51,554 nucleotides of DNA from Candidatus Cloacimonadota bacterium (lineage in GTDB: Bacteria; Cloacimonadota; Cloacimonadia; Cloacimonadales; TCS61): contig JAGLPW010000057.1 in assembly GCA_023137125.1 (NCBI GenBank), positions 1-51,554 of the forward strand, written 5' to 3'. Below are positions 34,542 to 44,500 of the stretch, piece by piece; the first letter of the stretch is position 1, and every line of letters begins with the position of its first letter. The translations under genes and the position numbers were made by a program. The notes beneath the pieces were generated by a model. It was not told where the DNA came from. It ran no database searches and saw only the letters and a program-made list of their open reading frames with translations.

Positions 34542-35638
34542 CAAAAATAAGAAATATCATTCACGTAGACATGGACGCATTCTTTGCTGCTGTATACATT
34601 CGAGATCATCCGGAAGTTAAAGGCAAACCAGTAATCTGCGGAGGACCGGCAAACAGCAGGGGTGTAGTTTCTACCTGCAGTTATGAAGCTCGAAAATATG
34701 GTATCCACTCTGCCATGCCCAGTTTCAAAGCCCATAAATTGTGCCCACATGGCATCTTTGTAAAACCAGATTTTGATGCAATCCGAGAAGTTTCTGAAAT
34801 CGTACGAAAGATCTTTTATGAGTATTCTGATTTAGTAGAACCAGTTTCAATTGACGAAGCATATATTGATGTAACAGATAATAAAAAGGACATTGCATCA
34901 GCTACTCAAATTGCGATTGAGATAAGGAGAAAGATCTTCAACAAAACCAGGCTCACAGCCTCAGCAGGAGTTTCCTATAATAAATTCCTGGCAAAAATAG
35001 CTTCCGATATGAACAAACCTGATGGGTTGATGGTAGTTACCCCTTTGAAGGCAAGACAAGTGCTGGAGGAACTTCCTATTGGAAAATTTCACGGAATTGG
35101 AAAGGTGAGCGAAAAGAAAATGATTATGCTGGGAATAATAACTGGTAAAGATCTGAAAGAGCGGACATTGAAAGAATTGATGAAGCATTTTGGGAAGGTT
35201 GGAAGTTATTATTACAATATTGTACGTGGAATTGATGACAGAGAAGTGACTACAGAGAGAATTAGAAAATCTTTGGGACATGAACGCACATTTGCAAAGG
35301 ATATAAGTGATGTAAATAAAATGGTGGAGATCCTTATTAAGCTCGCTGATAAAATAAGTAAACAGATGCAGGAAAGAAAATTCAAAGCAAAAACTTTGAC
35401 ATTGAAAATTAAATATGCAAATTTCGATCTTGTGAGCAGAAGTAAAACCCTTGATATCTCGTTTGATAAAGAAAATGTGATCAATCATCTGGGAAGAAAA
35501 ATGCTCCTGGAAACTTTGGGACCTAAATGTAAAATTAGGCTTTTGGGTTTGAGTGTTTCTAATCTTGTGTGGGAGAATGATAAAAGTGATGAACAAGAGC
35601 TTTTTACGTTTTTTAGATCAGAGATGCCGATAATTTGA
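34538..35638 (+). CDS. dinB: DNA polymerase IV (DinB)
   Basis: This protein is about 366 residues. Family motifs are IIHVDMDAFFAAVYIRDHP, CGGPANSRGVVSTCSYEARKYG, EPVSIDEAYIDVT and SAGVSYNKFLAKIASDMNKPDG. The little finger includes KSLGHERTFAKDI. ATG 34538 overlaps the umuC stop by 4 bases; a longer in-frame reading from 34463 would overlap umuC deeply and is unlikely. It adds a second translesion polymerase to the same transcript as polymerase V. No obvious beta-clamp motif was checked at the C-terminus beyond QELFTFF, which resembles one. Confidence 0.95.
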   Translation: MTKIRNIIHVDMDAFFAAVYIRDHPEVKGKPVICGGPANSRGVVSTCSYEARKYGIHSAMPSFKAHKLCPHGIFVKPDFDAIREVSEIVRKIFYEYSDLVEPVSIDEAYIDVTDNKKDIASATQIAIEIRRKIFNKTRLTASAGVSYNKFLAKIASDMNKPDGLMVVTPLKARQVLEELPIGKFHGIGKVSEKKMIMLGIITGKDLKERTLKELMKHFGKVGSYYYNIVRGIDDREVTTERIRKSLGHERTFAKDISDVNKMVEILIKLADKISKQMQERKFKAKTLTLKIKYANFDLVSRSKTLDISFDKENVINHLGRKMLLETLGPKCKIRLLGLSVSNLVWENDKSDEQELFTFFRSEMPII

Positions 35639-35660
35639 TATATCGCATATAGGAGGATAT

Positions 35661-36314
35661 ATGTGTGGAAGATTTGCACTCTACAGCAGTTTTCAGGCAA
35701 TTAAAGATTATGCAGACCTATTAAATGAAATAGGCGAAATAGATGCTAATTACAACGTTGCACCAGGACAAGAAATTCCTATAATAATAATTGAAAACCA
35801 GCAGAACATTCTGAAATTGTGTAAATGGGGATTTATCCCTTTCTGGGCAAAAGATGAGACAATTGGTAATAAACTCATCAATACTCGAGGTGAAACAATT
35901 GCGGAAAAACCAAGTTTTAAATTTGCTTTCCAGCAGAGACGATGTCTCATTCCTGCAAATGGATTTTATGAATGGAGAAAAAATGACAAACAACCATTTT
36001 ACATTAACCTGAAAGATAGAGAATTATTCTCATTTGCAGGTATTTGGGAGATTTGGAAATCTCCCGCTGGAAAGCAAATATTCTCATGTTCTATTATCAC
36101 AACATCTTCCAACGAGATGCTAAATGATATTCATCATCGCATGCCGGTAATTCTTCATAAAGAGCAAGAAAAAACATGGTTAACCGAGAATAATAGCAAT
36201 ATTTTGCAAAAACTTCTAACCTCTTATCCGAGTGATGAAATACTTTTTCATCCTGTCTCATTTGAAGTTAACTCTGGAAAAAATAATTATCCTGAGTTGA
36301 CCAAAGCAATGTAA
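35661..36314 (+). CDS. SOS-response-associated peptidase (SRAP, YedK/HMCES family)
   Basis: This 217-residue protein begins MCGRF, so Cys2 becomes the catalytic N-terminus after Met removal. NYNVAPGQEIPI, WGFIPFWAKD, INTRGETI, IPANGFYEWRK (Glu) and HHRMPVIL (His) complete the active site. SRAP proteins form a thiazolidine crosslink to abasic sites in single-stranded DNA, protecting them from error-prone bypass. AGGAGG at 35651-35656 gives strong translation. It lies 22 bases after dinB and most likely belongs to the same operon. Confidence 0.95.
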   Translation: MCGRFALYSSFQAIKDYADLLNEIGEIDANYNVAPGQEIPIIIIENQQNILKLCKWGFIPFWAKDETIGNKLINTRGETIAEKPSFKFAFQQRRCLIPANGFYEWRKNDKQPFYINLKDRELFSFAGIWEIWKSPAGKQIFSCSIITTSSNEMLNDIHHRMPVILHKEQEKTWLTENNSNILQKLLTSYPSDEILFHPVSFEVNSGKNNYPELTKAM

Positions 36315-36370
36315 ATTATCCTCCATTTAATTAAGAGAGAATTAAGGGTTCTACAAAATTGGAAAATTTA

Positions 36371-36417
36371 TGTCTTTCTGAGGACGAACTTACAAAGGCA
36401 TTCGACGAAGAATCTCA
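36371..36417 (+). repeat. Dispersed palindromic repeat, copy A
   Basis: This 47-base element matches 44805-44851 at 44 of 47 positions. It starts TGTCTTTCTGAG and ends GAAGAATCTCA; in the other copy the ends form the inverted repeat TCTGAGA/TCTCAGA. A short reading frame through it (36359-36556) is most likely repeat-derived. The remaining part of 36315-36579 shows nothing recognisable. Confidence 0.85.
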
Positions 36418-36579
36418 TTATAAGCTGAGATCCTTCCTAAGAGAAACGTGCAAGATTCGTCAGGATGACAAAGACACTATATTATGCAGAATTCATTTAG
36501 AAAGAACTTTTAATAAAACAACTTGCATAATTGAATTCACAAAATATTTTTGCTAAAGAAATAAGATAAGGGAATTGAT

Positions 36580-36870
36580 ATGAATTTTCTGGAAAAACTT
36601 TTAAAAAATATACTAAAGAAAAATCTATTTCTTTATAATTTTCTGGTAACACTTATTACTCTTCTGATCTTCTTTGGGGTATTTTTTCTGGGAAGTTTAT
36701 TGGTTTTGGCAATTGGTTACTATATCGCATTTTCTGCTAATACTGATGCCGCTTCACTTGGTGCTATCTTACTCACAGTTGTTATCCCGCTTGTTATTGG
36801 CATCTTAGATCTTGCACTTTGCCTTTTTATTCTAATCGTAAATTTGAAGTTTAATAATCCAAAGGAATAA
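36580..36870 (+). CDS. Small hypothetical membrane protein
   Basis: This 96-residue protein has two clear membrane helices (about 18-49 and 57-92), the second possibly split, and a basic N-terminus (KLLKNILKKNLF). I do not recognise a family. AAGGGA precedes ATG 36580. The ferredoxin gene starts 2 bases after its stop, so the two are probably cotranscribed and perhaps functionally linked at the membrane. Confidence 0.65.
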   Translation: MNFLEKLLKNILKKNLFLYNFLVTLITLLIFFGVFFLGSLLVLAIGYYIAFSANTDAASLGAILLTVVIPLVIGILDLALCLFILIVNLKFNNPKE

Positions 36871-36872
36871 TA

Positions 36873-38003
36873 ATGAATAATTCAACGGAAGAAAATATCT
36901 ATCGTAAATTACAGCAGCATCTCGATAATTTTCCGATTGGTTTTCCAGCTACAAAGTCTGGAGTGGAAATTGAAATCCTTAAATTTCTCTTCAATCCTTT
37001 GCAGGCAGAAATTGCTTCCTGCCTGAATCTGGCACCTAAAATCCCTGCCAAAGCCAGACAAAGGTTAATAGATCGTTTCCAAATTGAGATGACAGAACAG
37101 GAAATGGCTGATCATTTGCATCAAATGTTCATGAGTGGCTGTCTGGAACGCTCCGGTAAAGTAGGATCTTTCCGCTATTCCAACGCTATGCTGGCAATTG
37201 GGATGTTTGAATACCATGTAGATCATCTTACCAAAGAATTTGTGGAAAATATGAACAAATATTTTGATGAAGCATTTGCTGAAGAATTCCATAGAACAGC
37301 AATTCCACAATTGCGTACAAGTCCACATGTCAAAGCTCTTGTACCAGAACACAAAATAGCCACTTTTGACGATATGCGTTTGTATGTGCAAAATGTAGAA
37401 AAATCGATCCAGGTAGCAAACTGCATTTGTAAACAGGGAGAAGCTCTGCTTGGAAATCCCTGTATACAGACTGATGATATTGAAGTATGTTTGATGTTCG
37501 GCAGTAAAAGTTATGCGGAACGTGAACAGGCTAGAGAGATTTCCAAAGAGGAGTGTTTGGCAATTTTGGATAGAGCTGAAAAAGAAGGAATGGTGCTACA
37601 ACCGGGAAACACCATGGAGCCCTTTTGTATCTGCATTTGTTGCGGTTGCTGTTGTGGAGTATTAAAAGCTGCTAAACAATTTCCTAATCCTGCCCGATTA
37701 TTTGCCACAAACTACTATGTAGAAGTAGATATTGATAATTGTACTGGCTGTGGGATCTGCATAAAGCGCTGCCAGATGGAAGCAATAACAATTGATAACA
37801 AGAAAGCTATTATTGATCTAGGACGTTGTATCGGTTGCGGATTGTGCGTTACTACTTGTCCTGCCATAGCAATGAGACTGATCAAAAAAGAAAAAGAAAC
37901 TATTCCTCCTAAAAACATGGCAGCTCTTTATATGAAGATACTCAAAGAAAAATTCGGCAAACGTAAAATGATGATGAAAATGTTGAAATTATTGTTGGGA
38001 TAA
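36873..38003 (+). CDS. Cysteine-rich 4Fe-4S ferredoxin-type protein
   Basis: This protein is 376 residues. The N-terminal part (1-110) looks like a winged-helix-type domain (IASCLNLAPKIPAKARQRLIDRF). A middle cysteine set (CICKQGEALLGNPC) is followed by a dense run, CICICCGCCCG, near residues 252-262 with seven cysteines in ten positions. Two classic 4Fe-4S motifs then appear, CTGCGICIKRC and CIGCGLCVTTCP. A basic C-terminal tail follows. It is probably a cytoplasmic electron carrier or redox-sensing adaptor; the enzyme partner is not in the window. Similar CxCC-CCC ferredoxins are known in anaerobes, supporting an anaerobic lifestyle. Confidence 0.82.
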   Translation: MNNSTEENIYRKLQQHLDNFPIGFPATKSGVEIEILKFLFNPLQAEIASCLNLAPKIPAKARQRLIDRFQIEMTEQEMADHLHQMFMSGCLERSGKVGSFRYSNAMLAIGMFEYHVDHLTKEFVENMNKYFDEAFAEEFHRTAIPQLRTSPHVKALVPEHKIATFDDMRLYVQNVEKSIQVANCICKQGEALLGNPCIQTDDIEVCLMFGSKSYAEREQAREISKEECLAILDRAEKEGMVLQPGNTMEPFCICICCGCCCGVLKAAKQFPNPARLFATNYYVEVDIDNCTGCGICIKRCQMEAITIDNKKAIIDLGRCIGCGLCVTTCPAIAMRLIKKEKETIPPKNMAALYMKILKEKFGKRKMMMKMLKLLLG

Positions 38004-38009
38004 AATGTA

Positions 38010-38086
38010 GCATGGACACTCCTGTCCGTGTGCGTAAGCAGCAAAAGCTGCTTGAGTTAATGTATTACGAAGCAGAAGCTTCGTAA
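38010..38086. repeat. Cluster of three hairpin repeats
   Basis: Three stem-loops lie end to end. GGACA-CTCC-TGTCC is at 38014-38027, with a partial extension outward. A perfect 7-bp stem with AAAA loop is at 38036-38053. A perfect 9-bp stem with AGAA loop is at 38065-38086. None is followed by a T-tract, so they are not standard terminators. They resemble dispersed mosaic palindromes also seen at 44871-44919 and 46383-46604. Confidence 0.75.
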
Positions 38087-38120
38087 ATAGATAGTGTGAG
38101 AGATTTATCAAGAGAGGAAT

Positions 38121-38804
38121 ATGATAGGAACACTTGTTAACGTAGGCACAATTATTATTGGCAGTATTATTGGTTTGATCTTACATACTCGACTTTCTAA
38201 ACGTTTTACCAAAGTTGCCTTTCAAGGGATTGGTATTTTCACTATCTTTTTGGGAATTGCGATGGCTCTTAAATCAGATGCCTACTTGCTTATCGTACTC
38301 AGCTTGATCTCAGGTTCTCTCATTGGAGAAGCACTCAATATCGAATTAGGGATGAGCAATTTGAGTGATAAATTGAAAGCTAAATTGAAATCTAAAAATA
38401 ACAAATTCTCAGAAGGATTAGTAACTGCTTTCCTGCTTTTCTGTATGGGCTCAATGACTATCCTGGGAGCGATCGAAGAAGGTCTGGGCGGTAAACCAAA
38501 TCTGCTGCTCACCAAAGCGATCATGGATGGATTTGGTTCTATTGCTCTCTCTTCTGCTCTGGGAATCGGTGTAATGTTCTCGGTAATTCCACTGTTTATT
38601 TATCAGGGTGGACTCACTCTACTCACTTCTGTTTTTGGAGATTATTTCAGTGAAATTTACATCAACAATCTCACTTCGGTTGGTGGCATTCTACTAATTG
38701 GATTAGGTTTACGTATTTTGGAGATCAAGCAGATCAGAGTACTGAACATGCTGCCGGCTCTAATGATTATTTTACTTCTAACCTGGATTAAAAACTTGTT
38801 ATGA
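38121..38804 (+). CDS. DUF554-family membrane protein (YdfK-like)
   Basis: This 227-residue protein has about six membrane helices. It carries the DUF554 pattern: MIGTLVNVGTIIIGSIIGL, FTIFLGIAMALKSDA, SGSLIGEALNIE, FCMGSMTILGAIEEGL and MDGFGSIALSSALGIGV. The family is widespread, possibly transport-related, and functionally undefined. GAGAGGAA precedes the ATG. Its stop overlaps the start of the AddB-like gene (ATGA), so it forms the head of the recombination operon; the functional link is unclear. Confidence 0.9.
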   Translation: MIGTLVNVGTIIIGSIIGLILHTRLSKRFTKVAFQGIGIFTIFLGIAMALKSDAYLLIVLSLISGSLIGEALNIELGMSNLSDKLKAKLKSKNNKFSEGLVTAFLLFCMGSMTILGAIEEGLGGKPNLLLTKAIMDGFGSIALSSALGIGVMFSVIPLFIYQGGLTLLTSVFGDYFSEIYINNLTSVGGILLIGLGLRILEIKQIRVLNMLPALMIILLLTWIKNLL

Positions 38805-41521
38805 TCAAACATATTCCACTAGATCAAAACATTTTACAGGTGGCTCTGAAGGAACTTGATTCCGGCAAATGTTTACTTCTCTTCCCCACCCGGAAAAGCA
38901 AACAGGAAGCACAGAGAATGTATCAGTCCAGTTGGGATTTCAGTAAGCATAAATTCCTGACAATGGACGAATGGAAGGATGAGATTTTCCATTCTAAACT
39001 ACCAATATTAAAAGAAGAAAAACGAACTTTAATGTTCTATAGAGCGCTCACAAAAGATAACAAAGATTCTTTTAGGATCAAAACTTATTTTCAATCTATT
39101 GAGTTAGCAAATAATTTTTTTAATTTCTGGGAAGAAATTGCTGAGGAGATGATATCCAAAGATGATATCGAGGAGGTACTTTTTTCCAAGAATACTGCAA
39201 ATGATTGGCAGCTTAATACATTTCAGCAGCTTTTAAAGATCAAAAAACAATATTTTGAACTTTTGCGCAAAGAGCAGTTTTCTGATACTATATTAGTTCG
39301 AGAAATAGAAGAATTGAAACTAGATTTGAATTATGATAAGATCATCGTTGTGAATCAATTTTATTTTACAGAACTTGAGAAAAAGATTTTGCATAAGTTT
39401 GATGATAAAGTACTGATATATTTACAGATCCCGCCGAAATTCTACAATGAAGAAGAGTTGACTTTCAAAGAGAATTTTGATGCGAGTGTCTTACAATCAG
39501 TTTTAAAGCAAAAGGTGAAAGTTATCAAATCATTAGGACAATTTCAAATGCTTGGAGATTTAGTTTCTATTATTGATCTACAACAGAATAATACGATCAT
39601 CGATTTCAGATTTAATTCTCGCTCTTACGCATCATTTCTATCACGAGAGCATTATTCCATCTCCAACTCTCTACCATTTTCTGGAACAAGTTTATTCAGA
39701 TTCTTCCAAACTTTGCAAGCTCTTCTTCATTCAATTGTTTGGGAAGGAACTCCCTATTTATTATCTCTTCAAGAATTGTTAAATGCTGCACTTTCAGATG
39801 ATTTTTTAGAAGTTTTTGAGGAAGATAAAACCAAACATGAGCAAATAAAAACTTTTCTCTTCAGCTGTATTGATAATGATATTCAATATCTCGATCTTGA
39901 CTTTTTTACAAAACATGGAAAGGAATTCAGAGATGTATTTGAAAAGATATTTAATTTATTAGTTAAACTTAGAGAAATTGATAGTATAGCATCTCTCATT
40001 GAGTTCATCGAGAATTGCATTAACGTTGAAAAACTGACTAAAAAAGAAAATAGTAAAACCGATATTATAAAAGTTTTTTATGAGCTTCTTTCTGATTTTG
40101 CTTCTATCGAGCAAATCGATCTTATAACGAATTGGAATCAGATTTTTTCACATAATATTTCAGCAAATTTATGGCAGCTATTCTTGGATTATATGAAACC
40201 TAAGCAAATCAAATACTCATCGGAAAATCAATCTAATAATCGTGTTCAGATCACATCATTGCAGGACACCAGGAACCTGCAGTTTAAAAATATTTATATT
40301 CTTAATGCAATTGAAGGAATTCTTCCTGCAGCCAAACATACTCAATTCCTCTTTTCTGAAAACCAGAGAAAAAAACTGTCACTTAAAACCTATGAAGACA
40401 TCAAACTTCGTGATAAATATTATTTCTACCGTCTTCTTGCAACTTCTAACAATGTTACCGTTTTCTCGCGCAGTAATTTAGAAGAGAATATTGAAGTGAG
40501 TTCGTTTATTGAAGAATTGAAATTATTTGATCTGATCGATGAAGTTGAGTTTTCTAAAATCGATTTGTATAAGCAGTTTTTTGCTTCAATTCTAAAAAAT
40601 AATGATCATTCTCTTCCCAATCAAACCAAAATCTCTGATGATTTCTTTTCAATACCGTTTGATAAATCCGATTTGAAAAATAATGAGCTTATCCTCAGTT
40701 TTTACAAATGGGAGAAATTGAAAAAAGATCCATTTGCATTTTATCTTGAATTTATTGCAGATTTGAAAAAACGAGATTATATCCTCTCTCAAGATTTCAG
40801 TAATAAACTTATAGGAACGATCTCACACAGCGTGTTTACAATGATCTGGGAGCGATTGATCGAGGTTTATCACGGGAACAAACTGCATCATAATTTTGTA
40901 TTTAACACCAAACAATACGTAGATCAGGCAATTGAACATTTTATTAAATATAAAATGAAATACATCTCTCCTCATAATTATTCTGAGAACTATTTCCGAA
41001 ATATTTTTATCCCGATCTTAAAAGATGGAATTGCTAATTTCTTCTATCGACTTCATAATAACCTTAAATTTAGTGATGAATATATCACGGTATTTCCAGA
41101 GACAGGTAAAACTGAACAAAAGAAATTTTTTCAACTTGATAATATTGATATTTCTCTTCGTGGAAGAGCTGATCTTAGCATCCATTCTGCTGATGATATT
41201 CCTCATATCTTCGATTATAAAACCGGAAGTATGAATGCTGGTAAGGTCAAACGTTATAATGAACAATTACAGTTTTATGAATTCATCAGTTATCTAATTG
41301 ATTCTCCTGAAATCGAACAGAAAATTAAATCACATCTCTTCTTTATTGAACAAAAGATAATGACCGATATTTCTAAAAAGATCGATTTAAAAAATTCGAT
41401 AAAAGAAGCTCTTCTAAATATCATTAATAATGGCTTTACGCTTGCAGATAAAAAAGATACTTATGAAAATATTGAGATCACACGGCGTGATTTGAAAATG
41501 AAAACGGGGGTTCACGTATGA
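38801..41521 (+). CDS. AddB-like PD-(D/E)XK nuclease protein
   Basis: This 906-residue protein has a weakly conserved N-terminal and central part resembling an inactivated UvrD-like helicase fold (LLLFPTRKSKQEAQRM; LQDTRNLQFKNIYILNAIEGILPA). The C-terminal RecB-type nuclease domain (about 630-900) contains SVFTMIWERL and the active-site block LRGRADLSI...HIFDYKTGS with Asp and Lys. There is no visible iron-sulfur cysteine set as in firmicute AddB. It overlaps both neighbours by 4 bases. Together with the next gene it should form a double-strand-break end-resection complex. Confidence 0.82.
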   Translation: MIKHIPLDQNILQVALKELDSGKCLLLFPTRKSKQEAQRMYQSSWDFSKHKFLTMDEWKDEIFHSKLPILKEEKRTLMFYRALTKDNKDSFRIKTYFQSIELANNFFNFWEEIAEEMISKDDIEEVLFSKNTANDWQLNTFQQLLKIKKQYFELLRKEQFSDTILVREIEELKLDLNYDKIIVVNQFYFTELEKKILHKFDDKVLIYLQIPPKFYNEEELTFKENFDASVLQSVLKQKVKVIKSLGQFQMLGDLVSIIDLQQNNTIIDFRFNSRSYASFLSREHYSISNSLPFSGTSLFRFFQTLQALLHSIVWEGTPYLLSLQELLNAALSDDFLEVFEEDKTKHEQIKTFLFSCIDNDIQYLDLDFFTKHGKEFRDVFEKIFNLLVKLREIDSIASLIEFIENCINVEKLTKKENSKTDIIKVFYELLSDFASIEQIDLITNWNQIFSHNISANLWQLFLDYMKPKQIKYSSENQSNNRVQITSLQDTRNLQFKNIYILNAIEGILPAAKHTQFLFSENQRKKLSLKTYEDIKLRDKYYFYRLLATSNNVTVFSRSNLEENIEVSSFIEELKLFDLIDEVEFSKIDLYKQFFASILKNNDHSLPNQTKISDDFFSIPFDKSDLKNNELILSFYKWEKLKKDPFAFYLEFIADLKKRDYILSQDFSNKLIGTISHSVFTMIWERLIEVYHGNKLHHNFVFNTKQYVDQAIEHFIKYKMKYISPHNYSENYFRNIFIPILKDGIANFFYRLHNNLKFSDEYITVFPETGKTEQKKFFQLDNIDISLRGRADLSIHSADDIPHIFDYKTGSMNAGKVKRYNEQLQFYEFISYLIDSPEIEQKIKSHLFFIEQKIMTDISKKIDLKNSIKEALLNIINNGFTLADKKDTYENIEITRRDLKMKTGVHV

Positions 41522-44500
41522 AACCTCTGATGATACGAGCTAGCGCCGGAACCGGAAAGACATATCGTCTTTCTTTGGAATTTATTAATCTACTTCTGAA
41601 ATATAGAATTGATTTCGAAGAAATTTTGGTGATCACATTCACTCGAAAAGCAACTGCTGAAATAAGGGAAAGGATCTTCGAACATCTTAATAATATTGTT
41701 AATAACACAAAAGAAGGAAAAGAAATTATTCGCAGTTTGCAGAAGGATATCAATCCGGATCTTCAATTCAATTCTGAAGATATTGAATTTCTAAAAAACA
41801 CTTACAAAAAAATGCTGACTAATAAATCAAATGTGAGTGTCAGTACTATCGATTCCTTTATTAATGCTGTTTTCAGTGGAGTTATCGCACCTTATCATAA
41901 TTTTGTAGATTTCAAACTTGATAATAATATCAATGATGAATACTTGCCTGAGATCTTTGAATATATTCTTAAAGATGACAAATTGGATTATTATAAAAAT
42001 ATTTTCCTGAATGCAAAACAACGAAATCTTGAATCATTTGATCAATTCATCAAAGATATAATAAATTACAGATGGTTGTTCGAGTTTATTGATCAATCAA
42101 AATATTCAGGATTTGATATTGAGGAAGTTACTCAAAATTGTTTAAATCAATACACATCACAGCTCAAACAATTCCTTTTCAGTTTGCAAGATGCAATTGC
42201 TTCCTATCTGGTCACAAAACAAGCGGATCTGCAACAGCTTCTGCAAAAAGATCACTTCGAAATATTAGATAAAATTACAAATATAAATACTATCAACATT
42301 AATGAAATTGCAGATGAGTTTTATAAAATTTTAGCCGAACCGGAATTCATAAGTGAGAATTATGATCTGCTTCTTAGTAATAAAAACATCTGGAATGGAA
42401 CAAGAATTCGCAAGTTAGAATTGAAATCTGAATTTGAAAAAGTACAACATCATCTGGCAAATTATCTTTATTATGAAAAGGCATTAATAGAAGAGCTCAA
42501 CATCATTTCACTCGCTGGTGAAATCCTCAAAATTTATGATGAAATCAAATTCAGGGATAGAATATTTACTCATTCCGACATAAGTTATTACACCTTTAGA
42601 TATTTGTATGATAAAGAGCTGTCGATTATCGAGAACAACAATGTTCTCAACATTTTTTATGAGCAGCTTTCTTATAATACACGTTTTATTCTCATCGATG
42701 AATTCCAGGATACAAGCATTTTGCAATGGAGTATTTTCCAACCGCTTATTACTGAAACACTAAGTGGTTTTGGGCAAAAAGATTACGGTGGTCTTATTGT
42801 AGTGGGTGATGAGAAACAAGCGATCTATGGCTGGCGAGGTGGTGAACGTAAATTACTCACGGATTTTCCACAATTGCTTGGAATTGGGATTTTACAGGAC
42901 TCACTCACAACTTCTTATCGAAGCAAACCAATACTCATAAATTGGATTAATAACCTATTCGGTTCTGAACATCTCACATTTGATGAAGCCTGGGAATATT
43001 CGGAAATTATGAGTGCAAAGGAAAAGGATGGTTTTGTTCAAGTTAGTTTCAGAAATCTGGCAGAATTAGATGGAATTCAAAAAAAGCAAGACCTTAATCT
43101 AGTATATACAGAATTCGTAAATGAAACACTCACCCATCTAATAAAGGATGAGAAAATAAACCAGAGCAATACAGCAATTTTGATGCGTAAAAACAAAGAA
43201 ATTGAGATGATGGCTTCGATTTTAGATGAGAAAGGAATAGATTATTTATTAGAATCTTCCGGTTCTCTTTTTGAACATAAAGCTATCAAACCAATTCTAC
43301 ATATTTTGAGATTCCTTGTTTATGAAGATCCAATAGAATTGGTTAAGATTCTCCGCTCTGATTTTGTGTTAATGCATCCTAAAAAGATGAAAAGTATTTT
43401 GAATCTCTACAAAACTGCTGAAGACATCGATACTTTCTTCCAGTTAACATCCGAAGAACATTCTCTATCTGTTTTACAAAATATCAGAAATAAGAAGAGA
43501 TCAATATTGAATATCATTAAAACAATTTTGGAAGAATTCAATATTACGAAGTTATTCTCTACAGAGATCGAATTAAAAAATATTCATCGCTTTATGGAAG
43601 TTGCTATTGAGTTTGAGAACAACGACCAAAAACATAAAATCGATCTATCAGGCTTCCTTTCATACTGCAGATCATTAGGAGAAAAAGACGAATATTCCCA
43701 GCTTGGACAAACGGTTTCCGATTCTATTAAACTGCTCACTATCCATAAGTCTAAAGGATTGCAATTTGAAACAGTTTTCTCATTCATGAATATCCCAAAA
43801 AATCCGGGACAGCATAATCTCGGATTGAAATTATATTACGATTTCGAAGATGATTTCCATTCTCTGAAAGATCATGCTCTTACATATAATTTCGATAAGA
43901 TCATTAAAAAATCTGATAAGCAGCTATTGATAGATGTTGTTGATAAACGCAATAATGGTGAAGAGTTGAATAATATTTATGTAGCTCTCACCCGTGCAAA
44001 GAACAATCTGTTTTTCTTTATAACATATGATAAAAAAGGTGATCTAGAGAAATTTGTAAGCAGTATTAAAGATGACAGTTCCGTTCCTAAAAACATTGCG
44101 AAAGTAGTTTATAACGAGTTTCTTGAGGATATGAAGCAATTATCACAGGTTCATCAGATTATTGAATTTGGAACTATCACTATCGATCAACCAGAGACTG
44201 AAAAAGTATCTCTTAAAAATGCTGCTTCATTTTCCAAGCATTTGAAATTTCTTAATTGGGATGAGATTGCAGAGCGTGAACCGGAAAATATTCATTTACT
44301 TAAAACTGAGATTCTGGATAATCAGAGTATTCAGATCGGTAATATCGTGCATGAATATCTATCTTACATTGATTATGATAATCCAAAGATTAGGCAAACT
44401 GCATTCGAGAAGACATTATCGAAATATGGTAGTTTATTTCATAGAGATAGTATAAGTGAGATTGTTTTGAAAGTTAATCAATTCATAAATGAGAACAGTA

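Noticed and set aside
34961-35596. 211-residue minus-strand ORF opposite dinB
   Set aside because: Antisense shadow of a well-conserved gene. The translation is low in complexity and has no recognisable domain.
36359-36556. 65-residue plus-strand ORF
   Set aside because: Its first half is the dispersed 47-base repeat, which is noncoding in its other copy. It starts with TTG and lacks a convincing ribosome site.
38010-38086. Hairpin series as a small CRISPR array
   Set aside because: The stems differ in sequence, there are no equal-length spacers, and no cas gene is present.
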